Shown piece by piece: positions 1 to 8,443 of a stretch of DNA of 64,000 nt. Positions within the stretch are counted from its first letter, which is position 1, and each line of letters opens with the position of its first letter. Under the pieces are notes generated by a model, which was not told the DNA's origin, searched no databases, and worked only from the letters and a program-made list of their open reading frames with translations. The position numbers and the translations under genes are program-made. The stretch is from Adlercreutzia sp. ZJ304. GTDB taxonomy: Bacteria; Actinomycetota; Coriobacteriia; Coriobacteriales; Eggerthellaceae. Where the stretch lies: assembly GCF_011039075.1 (NCBI RefSeq), contig NZ_JAAKEG010000004.1:157345-221344 (forward strand), written 5' to 3'.

Positions 1-129
1 GCGAGCACCTTTTGCTACGGCGCGCAGTTGCGACCCATCTCTAGACAACATGGTAACAATGATGTCCGATTCGCCTAGCTTGGTTTTCTTAAGAATAATT
101 GCCTCTACATTGTAAGTAGGTTGTGCCAA
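1..129 (-). CDS. recO: DNA repair protein RecO, N-terminal part (runs off the window)
   Basis: RecO helps RecF/RecR load RecA on single-stranded DNA during gap repair. Read on the minus strand, these bases give an open frame starting [20 protein letters not shown] and continuing through [12 protein letters not shown] to LRAVAKGAR. This matches the RecO N-terminal OB-fold signature ([20 protein letters not shown]). No ATG is available. I place the start at a TTG at 127-129, behind AAGGA lying inside the end of the upstream PASTA gene. The stop codon of that gene (131-133) sits directly before it, so the two are probably translationally coupled. The C-terminal zinc-finger part lies outside the window. 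RecO close to era is a common bacterial arrangement. Confidence 0.85.
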   Translation of the reverse strand, partial: MAQPTYNVEAIILKKTKLGESDIIVTMLSRDGSQLRAVAKGAR

Positions 130-130
130 A

Positions 131-1513
131 TTATGATCCTTGCTTTATCGGCGGTTCTATTGAAGATATTTGATTAGAATCGGTCCATACAATAGAGCCA
201 TCAACTACTTCATAATTACCGTAGCGCGTTTCAGTTTGCGTGCCAAACCATGTAACGGTTTGTATGGGACGCACCGTTATAGAAAACTTACAAGTATTAC
301 CGCCTTCAAATGTAACGTTGTTGACCTTACTCATTTCATAAAGGGAACCATTCATAGTAATAGCAGGCGTATTATTGAAGAAATCCTTAGTTAGCTGGAT
401 TAGCTCGCTCGATCGATTATGGGCAATATATACAACTACTTTCGATCCGGAATTGAGAGGCGATCCTGCTTCAGGGTCGGTTTTTACAACTTGCCCTTCG
501 GGCGCATCTTCAGTGTTGTACTGTTGAGTGCTGACACTATAGCCCTCCGCTTCTAGTGCAGCTTGCGCCTCGTCTTTCGTTTTGCCGCTTACATCTGGCA
601 CGCGGAAAGGTTCTGCCACTTCTATAGTTATGCGTGCATCCGCCTTAGCCCGTGTAGATGCATCAGGATTAACGCTTAAAACAGTATCGGTTTTTTCATT
701 AGATTTCTTGTACGTAATTTCATAATTTGTAAAACCGGCTTCGCGCATAAGCGATTCGGCTTCCTCTAGCGGTTTTCCCACAACATCGGGAATAAAGCGG
801 GCAATAGAAATCCTAAGCGTAACTGTTGTTTTTTCGGGAGCGCGCGTACCGGCTACAGGGTCGCTAGATAAGACAATTCCCTCAACCTCATCAGATATAA
901 CTTCTTCTATTTGCACGCCAAAACCCGACTCTTGTATTGCATATGTTGCATCCACCTGTGACATACCGGAAACATCAGGCACAACGCGCCCTCCCCAGAA
1001 CTGCGCAAAATACGTTACAGCGACAGCTGCCGCAATAAGTAAAGCTAATATAGCCAAAATGATTCCGAATTTTTTTCCGCTGAAGTGGTGTTTGCGCTTT
1101 GCAGCAACTGGTGGGTTTTCGTCAATTCGATAATCGCGCGAAGCAACCTCATTTAATAAGTTTGGAGATGAAGGTGCATCGTTAGACTCAATTGGTTTTG
1201 TTGGTGCATTGGAGTTTGATTCCTCAAAATCATCCTCAAAATCGTCTAGTGTAAGAAGCGTAATAGCATCTGAAGAGAAGATATCGTTTTCGTTATCATC
1301 AAAACTTACAGTAGGAATGAAGCCTTCGTCTATCGTAAGGCTTTCGCTATTCAAATCAATCGTGTCAGCATTTTCAAAGTTATCGTCTTCATAATTTGCA
1401 GCAAAAGGTTCACGTACAGTTGCTGTTGGTTTAACTGAAGGCAGTTCGTATCCGCATTCGTCGCAGTATTTCGCAGCGGACCTATTGGGAGTTTGACAAT
1501 TAGGGCAGATCAT
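131..1513 (-). CDS. Zinc-ribbon, single-pass membrane protein with three PASTA domains
   Basis: A 460-residue protein. It begins with a zinc ribbon (Cys3, Cys6, Cys17, Cys20), followed by an acidic low-complexity linker to about residue 130, a basic stretch, and one transmembrane helix at about 149-170. Three PASTA repeats follow, each opening with a P-D-V motif, at about 177-236, 240-305 and 306-370. A further C-terminal domain of about 90 residues is unrecognised. PASTA domains usually bind muropeptides on PknB-type kinases or penicillin-binding proteins, but no kinase or transpeptidase domain is present here. The predicted topology puts the zinc ribbon inside and the PASTA repeats outside. 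It lies between era and recO on the same strand. A role in sensing or tethering at the cell wall is inference only. Confidence 0.8.
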   Translation of the reverse strand: MICPNCQTPNRSAAKYCDECGYELPSVKPTATVREPFAANYEDDNFENADTIDLNSESLTIDEGFIPTVSFDDNENDIFSSDAITLLTLDDFEDDFEESNSNAPTKPIESNDAPSSPNLLNEVASRDYRIDENPPVAAKRKHHFSGKKFGIILAILALLIAAAVAVTYFAQFWGGRVVPDVSGMSQVDATYAIQESGFGVQIEEVISDEVEGIVLSSDPVAGTRAPEKTTVTLRISIARFIPDVVGKPLEEAESLMREAGFTNYEITYKKSNEKTDTVLSVNPDASTRAKADARITIEVAEPFRVPDVSGKTKDEAQAALEAEGYSVSTQQYNTEDAPEGQVVKTDPEAGSPLNSGSKVVVYIAHNRSSELIQLTKDFFNNTPAITMNGSLYEMSKVNNVTFEGGNTCKFSITVRPIQTVTWFGTQTETRYGNYEVVDGSIVWTDSNQISSIEPPIKQGS

Positions 1514-1595
1514 TTGGGCTTTGCTCCGTTTTATGTATATTAGCGCCTATATCCTAGCAATATTCTATATTAGATGAAGCCTATTTCGAGCAAGA

Positions 1596-2549
1596 CTATT
1601 CACCATAACCAAAACGCCTGATTTGGTTAGCATCGCGTCTCCAGTTACGTTTGCATTTTACAGATAAATCTAAAAACACGCGGCACGATAAAAGCTGTTC
1701 TAGGTCGGCTCTAGCCTGTATTCCAATTTCGCGTATAGCTGCGCCTTTATGTCCAATAATTATTCCTTTTTGGCTTTCGCGTTCTACATAAATTGTGGCG
1801 AAAATACGCATTAAATTTTTCTTGCGCACATATTCCATCTGCTCTACAGCCACTCCTATTGAATGAGGCACTTCATCATGGAATTCGCGCAATATTTTCT
1901 CACGTATAAATTCAGCGACCATAACTTCTTCAGAAAGGTCAGTTTCCATATCGTCTGGAAACCATTTAGGTCCTTGCACTAAATAGCTACTAGCAAGTTC
2001 AATAAACGAGTCAACGCCTGATTTTGTTTTGGCAGATAGTGCAACGATGCCATCCCAATCTGTCAATTTTTCAGCTGAAGCTAACTGTGTTTCCAGTTTC
2101 TCTTGTGAAATAAGATCGGTTTTTGTTAAGACGCAAATTTTAGTAGCGTGCACTTTATTCAAAAGATTTGCTACCCACTCATCTCCACGACCAATAGACT
2201 TGCTGGAATCGATTAACATACATGCCACATCTACATCCAAAAGAGCGTTTTCAGCAGATATGTTCAACTCCTCGCCCAGCGCATCGTGCGGTTTGTGTAT
2301 TCCGGGAGTGTCAACAATTACCATCTGATAACTGTCGGTTGTAAGTACGGCACGAAATCGATGTCTTGTTGTCTGCGCGGTATTGGATGTAATAGCAATC
2401 TTTTTACCCATAATTGCATTTAATAATGTAGATTTACCGGCATTTGGTCTGCCGATAAAGGCAACAAAACCAGACCTAAAGTCTTGTTCTACATTTCCTT
2501 GCATGCCGCCCATTTCGGGGTGTTCGGCAAAATAAGCATCTAAATCCAT
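1596..2549 (-). CDS. era: GTPase Era
   Basis: Era is a GTPase that binds the 3' end of 16S rRNA and assists 30S subunit assembly. The 317 residues show G1 GRPNAGKS at 33-40, a switch region with AQTTRHR, G3 DTPGIHK, G4 TKTD and G5 SAKT. A C-terminal KH domain includes GIIIGHKGAAIREIG. The N-terminus is about 25 residues longer than the usual GTPase start. It lies 9 bp after dgkA and in the same direction as ybeY and phoH, the classic phoH-ybeY-dgkA-era order of Gram-positive bacteria. Confidence 0.97.
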   Translation of the reverse strand: MDLDAYFAEHPEMGGMQGNVEQDFRSGFVAFIGRPNAGKSTLLNAIMGKKIAITSNTAQTTRHRFRAVLTTDSYQMVIVDTPGIHKPHDALGEELNISAENALLDVDVACMLIDSSKSIGRGDEWVANLLNKVHATKICVLTKTDLISQEKLETQLASAEKLTDWDGIVALSAKTKSGVDSFIELASSYLVQGPKWFPDDMETDLSEEVMVAEFIREKILREFHDEVPHSIGVAVEQMEYVRKKNLMRIFATIYVERESQKGIIIGHKGAAIREIGIQARADLEQLLSCRVFLDLSVKCKRNWRRDANQIRRFGYGE

Positions 2550-2558
2550 GTGTATTAC

Positions 2559-3005
2559 CTATCCAGATATAAAAGCACCTACGATGTAAATAATGCGGGG
2601 AATGTAGACGATAGCTGCAACAATTAACGATCCGATAGCCGCTATATATACAGCTCCGGCTGCGCAATCTTTAGCGCGCATTGCAAGAGCATTCCACTCG
2701 GGCGACACCATATCAACTACCGATTCGATAGCGGTATTTAACACTTCTAGCGACATAACAATTGCTATACATAAAACGATAGCGAGCCATCCTGCTTCTG
2801 AAACCGAAAGAAGGAAACCCAACAATACAGCTGCGATAGCAAAACATGTATGCACTTTTAAGTTTTTTTGCGTAGCGAAGGCATACATTATGCCCTTACG
2901 AGCGCATCTAAGAGCGCATATAAATGGAAATGTAGATTTATCCCCTGCGTGCCGAACGAATTTTCCATCTTTGTCGCAGAGCGACCGATACTGCTTTTCG
3001 GTCAT
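2559..3005 (-). CDS. dgkA: Diacylglycerol/undecaprenol kinase family protein
   Basis: A 148-residue integral membrane kinase of the DgkA family. In Gram-positive bacteria these enzymes mainly phosphorylate undecaprenol, recycling the lipid carrier for wall synthesis. The signature E-x2-N-T-A-I-E-x3-D is present with Glu87, Asn90, Glu94 and Asp98, flanked by three predicted membrane helices. The N-terminal extension of about 25 charged residues (MTEKQYRSLCDKDGKF) is longer than in B. subtilis. The start overlaps the ybeY stop by 4 bp, giving tight translational coupling. Undecaprenol rather than diacylglycerol as substrate is inferred from the family in related phyla. Confidence 0.93.
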   Translation of the reverse strand: MTEKQYRSLCDKDGKFVRHAGDKSTFPFICALRCARKGIMYAFATQKNLKVHTCFAIAAVLLGFLLSVSEAGWLAIVLCIAIVMSLEVLNTAIESVVDMVSPEWNALAMRAKDCAAGAVYIAAIGSLIVAAIVYIPRIIYIVGAFISG

Positions 3006-3472
3006 TTACAAATCTCGTTTCTCCATCGTTTAAGAAGTTCATCTTCGCGAGCTTCCATTATTTCGGCTTCATCATCAACAATATGATCGTAGCCGCAAAG
3101 ATGCAGTAACCCGTGCACCAAAAGCAATTCGATCTCTTGCTGGAATGTCTGTCCAAATTCAGATGATTGCGCCTCGGCAACATCAACAGCAATTACCACA
3201 TCTCCCAATTCGTAAACTGGGTTTTGCGGCAATAGCGTAGCCGATAGATCGTCTTCTACAGAATCGCACTCAAATGAAAGAACATCAGTAGGTCCGCTTT
3301 TGCCTCTGTATTGCGAATTTAGCTTTGCCATAGTTTCGTTATCGACAAATGTTATTGAAACCTCAGTAGTAAAGGGCTTTTGCTCTTCGGCGATAATATA
3401 TTGCGCTAATTGTTGTATAGGCATGTCTTCTAGGTCTTCTTTGCGATAGTCGAAAGCGACCAGTATATCCAT
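3002..3472 (-). CDS. ybeY: Endoribonuclease YbeY (rRNA maturation factor)
   Basis: YbeY is a zinc metallo-endoribonuclease acting in 16S rRNA 3'-end maturation and ribosome quality control. The 156 residues carry the diagnostic motif HGLLHLCGYDH with metal ligands His120, His124 and His130, and the upstream PTDVLSFE motif near residue 61. Its length is typical. It starts 2 bp after phoH and overlaps dgkA. Confidence 0.97.
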   Translation of the reverse strand: MDILVAFDYRKEDLEDMPIQQLAQYIIAEEQKPFTTEVSITFVDNETMAKLNSQYRGKSGPTDVLSFECDSVEDDLSATLLPQNPVYELGDVVIAVDVAEAQSSEFGQTFQQEIELLLVHGLLHLCGYDHIVDDEAEIMEAREDELLKRWRNEICK

Positions 3473-3474
3473 CG

Positions 3475-4428
3475 TTACTCCTCTGAGGCTTTATCGTATG
3501 CAGCCACTATTGCTGCAACTAAAGAATTACGTACAACATCTTTACCTGAAAAAGTGCAAAATTCTATATCGTCAACATCGGCTAATACACGTTTAGCTTG
3601 AAGAAGCCCAGATGAGCCCGTAGGCAAATCTGTCTGGGTTTCGTCACCTGTTATTACCATCTTAGAACCAAACCCAAGTCGCGTTAGAAACATTTTCATT
3701 TGTTCGGGTGTGGTATTTTGCGCCTCATCCAAAATTATGAAACTATCGTTAAGAGTGCGCCCGCGCATAAATGCAAGTGGTGCTATTTCGATAACACCTT
3801 GCTCTAGCAAAGAATTTGTATGTTCGGGATCTGTCATATCGAAAAGAGCGTCGTATAAGGGACGAATGTAAGGGTCTACTTTTTCCGTAAGTGTGCCCGG
3901 TAAGAAACCTAAATTTTCGCCCGCTTCAACTATTGGTCGCGAAAGGATTATGCGACCAACTTCCTTGTGCTTTAGTGCGCTTATTGCCATAGCCATTGCA
4001 AGATAAGTCTTACCTGTGCCAGCCGGACCAATGCCAAAAGTTATCGTATTATTTCTTATTGCGTCTACATAGCGCTTTTGACCAGCAGTTTTAGGTCGTA
4101 TAGCATGTCCTCTGTGCGCAAGCAGAACATCTTTGCGCAGCGCAGACGGACTTAACGCATCAGAGCGCACCAATTCAATTAGATGGCGAACATGCTGTTC
4201 GTCTAACAATATGGAGCTCTGCGCATTCTTTATCATGTCATCAAAAATTGCAGTAGCGGAATCTACCTCAGATGACACACCTTCAATTGATATAACATTG
4301 CCACGTAAAGTAATGCGCGCATCTATAGAGTCTTGTATTAGCCGCAGCAAAGCATCTGCATGCCCAGAAATAGATGCCACATCGACATCTGCTGGTATTT
4401 GTAATTCTGTATGGATAATTTCTGCCAT
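3475..4428 (-). CDS. phoH: PhoH-family ATPase
   Basis: A 317-residue PhoH-like P-loop ATPase. The N-terminal part is KH-like (to about residue 70). The ATPase has Walker A GPAGTGKT at 134-141, a Walker B region SFIILDEAQNTTPEQ and a later GDETQTDLP motif. The function is RNA-related but not settled. The constant pairing with ybeY suggests a role in rRNA processing, while phosphate-starvation control is known only from E. coli. The 45 bp upstream, after mtaB, contain a small ATACA-CT-TGTAT inverted repeat. Confidence 0.95.
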   Translation of the reverse strand: MAEIIHTELQIPADVDVASISGHADALLRLIQDSIDARITLRGNVISIEGVSSEVDSATAIFDDMIKNAQSSILLDEQHVRHLIELVRSDALSPSALRKDVLLAHRGHAIRPKTAGQKRYVDAIRNNTITFGIGPAGTGKTYLAMAMAISALKHKEVGRIILSRPIVEAGENLGFLPGTLTEKVDPYIRPLYDALFDMTDPEHTNSLLEQGVIEIAPLAFMRGRTLNDSFIILDEAQNTTPEQMKMFLTRLGFGSKMVITGDETQTDLPTGSSGLLQAKRVLADVDDIEFCTFSGKDVVRNSLVAAIVAAYDKASEE

Positions 4429-4473
4429 GTTTGTAATTGTATCATCTACAAAAAGCGATACACTTGTATGCTC

Positions 4474-5697
4474 TTAATCAACTGTGCGCAATTCTGGTTT
4501 TAATAAAACTTCAACAAAATTGCCGGGTGAATAAGTTTTTGAAACCTCCACTTCGTAATAGCTTTCAGTACATGCGCGCCCACAAATTTCAACAACTGCA
4601 CGCTCAGACGTATTGCACCTACTAAGATAGTCCTCTTCTCGCAATTTTGCAGAAAGCTCTCTTAATTCAGTTGCTCTAGCAGCTTTAACAGCCGATTCAA
4701 TTTGATCCTTTCTAAGCGCGGCAGGTGTGCCAGCTCTCATGGAATATGGAAACACATGCATTTTTGAAAACTTCGATGCCTTTGAAAGGGCAATGGTTTG
4801 CTGAAAATCTTCGTCAGTTTCTCCGGGAAAACCTGCAATTACATCGGTTGAAATGCTAATAGTGGGAACAGCACTTCTTATTTGACATATAAGTTCACTG
4901 AAAAATTTTGCATCATAGGGACGTGCCATTTCGTGTAAAACTTTGTTGCTGCCCGATTGTAGCGGAAGATGCAAATGCCTACAGACGCGACCTTTAGATG
5001 TTGCCAGTAGCTCTATGAGAGATTCATCCACATCGCGAGGCTCTATACTAGACACGCGAAAACGAGGACTTCTGCCCGCGCTATCTGTTATGTTTGAAGT
5101 TTCCTCTAGCAGTATACGAAGCAACTCGGATAAGTTAAGACCATCTAAATCGTATGTTCCCAGATTAATACCGGAAAGTACAATTTCTTTGACGCCCGAC
5201 TGCGCAAGCGATACACAGTCTGAAATAATTTGTTCGCTAGGACGGCTTTTAGCTACACCACGAGCAACATGGACTATGCAGTAAGTACAAGCATTATTGC
5301 AACCGTCTTGAACTTTTACTCCAACGCGAGCATGCGTAGAACCTGCTAAACATATATGTGAGGTTGCGCTATCTATTAAGCCGTGCAAATGATGTAAGAC
5401 TTTTTCCTTTGGAACAACCTCAACTCTAGTATCCATTTCTAAAAATTCATTTGCCGAAATAGCCGATGCGCATCCAGTGACCAGTAATTCAGCAGAGGGA
5501 TTGCCGCGCAAAGCGCTGCGAACCACCTTACGTGTCTTCTTCTCTGCCTCGGCTGTTACTGTACATGTGTTAATTATTATTAAATCGGCATATTCAGGCG
5601 AAACTTTTTGTGCGCCGGATGAAGTAAGGAAATTCTCATAAGAATCAGATTCAACTCTGTTTACTTTGCAACCAAGGTTTATAACGGAAAACCTCAT
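4474..5697 (-). CDS. mtaB: tRNA (t6A37)-C2 methylthiotransferase MtaB
   Basis: A radical SAM methylthiotransferase that converts t6A37 to ms2t6A37 in ANN-decoding tRNAs. The 407 residues show the UPF0004 N-terminal domain (INLGCKVNRVESD, NTCTVT, VTGCAS; three cluster cysteines), the radical SAM CNNACTYC motif and a C-terminal TRAM-like region. KVNRVES at the N-terminus and GCNNACTYC are typical of MtaB rather than MiaB. The 3' end overlaps the start region of the previous gene in the order rsmE-mtaB, implying one transcript. Confidence 0.93.
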   Translation of the reverse strand: MRFSVINLGCKVNRVESDSYENFLTSSGAQKVSPEYADLIIINTCTVTAEAEKKTRKVVRSALRGNPSAELLVTGCASAISANEFLEMDTRVEVVPKEKVLHHLHGLIDSATSHICLAGSTHARVGVKVQDGCNNACTYCIVHVARGVAKSRPSEQIISDCVSLAQSGVKEIVLSGINLGTYDLDGLNLSELLRILLEETSNITDSAGRSPRFRVSSIEPRDVDESLIELLATSKGRVCRHLHLPLQSGSNKVLHEMARPYDAKFFSELICQIRSAVPTISISTDVIAGFPGETDEDFQQTIALSKASKFSKMHVFPYSMRAGTPAALRKDQIESAVKAARATELRELSAKLREEDYLSRCNTSERAVVEICGRACTESYYEVEVSKTYSPGNFVEVLLKPELRTVD

Positions 5698-6482
5698 CGC
5701 CTACTCCGAATACTTGAATTGCCCAAACCGCCAAGTTCGTATATTGCAATAGCGCTGGCAACAATTCCAGCAGTTTCGGTACGCAGTATTGTTGAGCCTA
5801 AACTTACGAGATGCGCTTCGCTATTACATGCAAGAATTGCATCTACTTCGCTTTTTTCAAGTCCGCCTTCTGGACCAATAACTAAAGCTATATTAGCAGC
5901 GTTTGGTTTATTGCTTAAAGCCTGCCCAATGCCTATTGCTTGCGCGGCTTCCTCCCAGCATACAAGCACAATATCCATTTCAGATAGCGTATCTATAACA
6001 GCACTTAAAGCCATAGGGTCAGATATATGAGGAATGCTAGACCGACCCGATTGCATAGCAGCACTTTTAGCAATTGTAAGCCATCGTTGGGTTTTCTTCT
6101 TCGCTTTGTCGCCTGCAAGTTTTACGACCGTGCGCGAACACTGCATTGGAATAATACGCGCTACTCCAAGTTCAGTTGTATGGCGAACTATATCATCCAT
6201 TTTGTCAGCTTTTGCGATGCCCTGCACAAGAGAAATATTCCATGCTGGAAGATTGGTCTGTACATGTTGACATATACGCACAATCATTTCAGACCCATTG
6301 AAATTTACAACTTCGCATTCGAAATAATCTTGCGTAGCATCTATAACAGCTATATGCTCGTGACATTTTATGCGTAATGCGCGCGCATGTTTTAAGTCGT
6401 CAACTGCAAGGCGCAATACGAACTCAGGGGCTGTTTCATCTACCAACGCCTGATCGTCTAAGAAAAAATGATGAAGTGACAT
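5694..6482 (-). CDS. rsmE: 16S rRNA (uracil1498-N3)-methyltransferase RsmE
   Basis: RsmE is a SPOUT-class methyltransferase that modifies U1498 of 16S rRNA. About 262 residues. The N-terminal PUA-like part starts MSLHHFFLDD. The C-terminal SAM-binding knot contains IGPEGGLEKSEVD and SLGSTILRTETAGIVA, both diagnostic for RsmE. I use the ATG at 6482, 1 bp after the dnaJ stop. A GTG at 6500 would add six residues. The gene sits in the hrcA-dnaJ-rsmE-mtaB unit, an order shared with Firmicutes and many Actinobacteria. Confidence 0.95.
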   Translation of the reverse strand: MSLHHFFLDDQALVDETAPEFVLRLAVDDLKHARALRIKCHEHIAVIDATQDYFECEVVNFNGSEMIVRICQHVQTNLPAWNISLVQGIAKADKMDDIVRHTTELGVARIIPMQCSRTVVKLAGDKAKKKTQRWLTIAKSAAMQSGRSSIPHISDPMALSAVIDTLSEMDIVLVCWEEAAQAIGIGQALSNKPNAANIALVIGPEGGLEKSEVDAILACNSEAHLVSLGSTILRTETAGIVASAIAIYELGGLGNSSIRSRR

Positions 6483-6483
6483 A

Positions 6484-7623
6484 CTAAATGAAAGCCTCAC
6501 GTAGTTTTTGTAGCGGCGACTTTACTTCATTGTATTCTTCGCCCATTTCTTCAGCCAGTTTTTCTAATAATTCGCGCTCTTTTTTAGACAGCTTCTTAGG
6601 TATGTTGATAGATACGTGCGCATAAAGATCGCCGCGAGAATCACTTTTAATCTTTGGCATACCGAAACCTTTAATGCGCAAAACATCTCCATTTTGAGTA
6701 CCGTGCGGAACTTTGATAGATACTTCTTCGTCTTCAAGAATGCCATCTATTAAAACTGTCGATCCTAGCGCTGCTTGCACCATAGAAATATCAATTTGGG
6801 CATGCAAATTATCGCCATCACGCTCGTAGTATTCATGCGGCTGCATGCGAATAGTTACAATCAAATCGCCAGAGGGCGCACCCTGCAATCCCGCTTCGCC
6901 GTAATTAGGAACACGGAGTTGCTGACCATCGTGGATTCCTGCAGGTATTTCTACAGAAACGCGTTGTCTATCTGGAATACGACCTTGTCCGCCACATTCT
7001 TCACATGCGCCTTCTATGCTCTCGCCTGTGCCATTACACTTCGAACAAGTCTGAGACGATTGCATATCTCCCAAAAATGTTCGTTGTACTGTAACTACGC
7101 GTCCGGTGCCTTTGCATTCAGGGCATTGTACGCTTTTGCCATCTGGACCAAGACCTGTGCTATTGCAATCGGCGCATGGTGCTAATCTATCGTATACGAT
7201 CTCTTTTTTTACACCTTTGGCTGCTTCTTCCAGAGTAATCTTTAATCCGATACCCATATCTCGACCATCTTTGCGCACCTGACGCGCAGCGTTTGCGCCA
7301 AAGCCGCTAAAGAAAGACGAGAATATGTCGCCCATTCCACCGAATCCGCCACCGAAAATATCTTCAAAATCAACGTATCCACTACCTCCCCCGGCAGCCC
7401 CGGGAATGGTACCAAAACGATCATATTGCGCTCTTTTAGATGCATCAGAGAGCACATCGTATGCCTCGTTTAATTCTTTGAATTCATCTTCTGCATTTGG
7501 AGATTTATTAACATCGGGATGCAATTCGCGAGCGCGTCGCCTGTAAGCCTTCTTTATTTCGGTTTCATTTGCATCACGAGAAACGCCTAAGATTTCATAT
7601 AGATCTTTCGTAGCAGTTGGCAT
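6484..7623 (-). CDS. dnaJ: Chaperone protein DnaJ
   Basis: Hsp40 co-chaperone that delivers substrates to DnaK and stimulates its ATPase. The 379 residues hold a J domain at about 1-70 with HPD in RELHPDVNKS, then a Gly/Phe linker. Four CxxCxGxG-type zinc repeats follow: CADCNSTG, CPECKGTG, CSKCNGTG and the variant CEECGGQG. The C-terminal substrate-binding domains complete a type I DnaJ. It starts 8 bp after hrcA, so it belongs to the HrcA/CIRCE heat-shock unit. dnaK and grpE are not in the window. Confidence 0.97.
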   Translation of the reverse strand: MPTATKDLYEILGVSRDANETEIKKAYRRRARELHPDVNKSPNAEDEFKELNEAYDVLSDASKRAQYDRFGTIPGAAGGGSGYVDFEDIFGGGFGGMGDIFSSFFSGFGANAARQVRKDGRDMGIGLKITLEEAAKGVKKEIVYDRLAPCADCNSTGLGPDGKSVQCPECKGTGRVVTVQRTFLGDMQSSQTCSKCNGTGESIEGACEECGGQGRIPDRQRVSVEIPAGIHDGQQLRVPNYGEAGLQGAPSGDLIVTIRMQPHEYYERDGDNLHAQIDISMVQAALGSTVLIDGILEDEEVSIKVPHGTQNGDVLRIKGFGMPKIKSDSRGDLYAHVSINIPKKLSKKERELLEKLAEEMGEEYNEVKSPLQKLREAFI

Positions 7624-7631
7624 ATTGTGTT

Positions 7632-8369
7632 TTATCCATTCTCTCCCATTGCGTCTCGTGCTGCTCTTACTGCACGAATAACGCCTGTGTAATCCATACG
7701 TGTAGGTCCTATAACGGCTACAATTCCCTGAGCAGATCCTCTACCATATACTCCGGTAATAACCGAAACGCCAGAGAGCCCAGCAGATGCGTTTTCGCTT
7801 CCGATGCGCACCATTATATTGCCGCTGCGCTGCCCTTCGTCATTGAATACGCTAAGCAATACCGATTCATCTTCTAATATTTCCATCAGGGGTAATAAGG
7901 TAGACGAATCTTGAAACTCCGGTTTTCGCATCAATGCGGAAAGACCCATTCGTGAAATCTGGCGAAGATGAGTTTCTCCTTCATCGGGCGGTAAAACCAA
8001 AGATAGACAATCAGTTAAACGAGCAAGTTCGGCAGAAGTACGCTCCATAAGTTCATCCAAAACGTCGGCACTTTTGCGCAATTGCTCTACAAGTGAGCGA
8101 TGTGGATGATCGTCTTTAAGCGCACCCGATGCTATTAGCTCTTCAACGTAAGCGCGATATCCCGCATCAGTGGGAATGCGTCCTGCAGATGTGTGTGGCT
8201 GCTGGATGTAGCCTTCGTCTTCTAGGGCAGATAGATCGTTTCTGACCGTAGCAGAACTGACACCTAAACCATAATGTTCAACTATGGTTCGCGACCCTAC
8301 GGGCATAGCATGAGCTATATATTCTTCTATGAGCGCCCGTAAAACCTGCTGTCGCCTATCGGAGAGCAT
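7632..8369 (-). CDS. hrcA: Heat-inducible transcription repressor HrcA, compact form
   Basis: HrcA represses class I heat-shock genes by binding CIRCE. The N-terminal winged helix (residues ~1-75, with SSATVRNDLSALEDEGYIQQ and HTSAGRIPTDAGYRAYVE) is complete. The C-terminal end is also typical (VRIGSEN, TGVYGRG, AVIGPTRMDYTGVIRAVRA). The protein has only about 245 residues, against roughly 340 in B. subtilis. The middle, which carries part of the GAF-like core and the inserted dimerisation region, appears missing between the LSLVLPP segment and the GLSALMRKPEF segment. I chose the ATG at 8369, which follows GAGGAAG; a TTG at 8384 is the alternative. A CIRCE-like repeat lies just upstream. Confidence 0.93.
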   Translation of the reverse strand: MLSDRRQQVLRALIEEYIAHAMPVGSRTIVEHYGLGVSSATVRNDLSALEDEGYIQQPHTSAGRIPTDAGYRAYVEELIASGALKDDHPHRSLVEQLRKSADVLDELMERTSAELARLTDCLSLVLPPDEGETHLRQISRMGLSALMRKPEFQDSSTLLPLMEILEDESVLLSVFNDEGQRSGNIMVRIGSENASAGLSGVSVITGVYGRGSAQGIVAVIGPTRMDYTGVIRAVRAARDAMGENG

Positions 8370-8394
8370 CTTCCTCGCTTCCAAAATTCAAACT

Positions 8395-8443
8395 ATTGTA
8401 TACAGTGTGTCTTATTTTAGCAGCCGAAGGTCTAGAGTGCTAA
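8395..8443 (-). promoter_or_regulatory. CIRCE-like operator and -10 of hrcA-dnaJ
   Basis: Positions 8417-8443 read TTAGCAGCC, nine spacer bases, then GAGTGCTAA. The CIRCE consensus is TTAGCACTC-N9-GAGTGCTAA. The arm nearer hemW is perfect, the other has 7 of 9 matches, and the spacer is exactly 9. On the minus strand a TATACAAT -10 (8395-8402) lies 14 bp downstream of the element, so the operator covers the expected -35 region. The location before hrcA-dnaJ supports autoregulation by HrcA. Confidence 0.8.
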
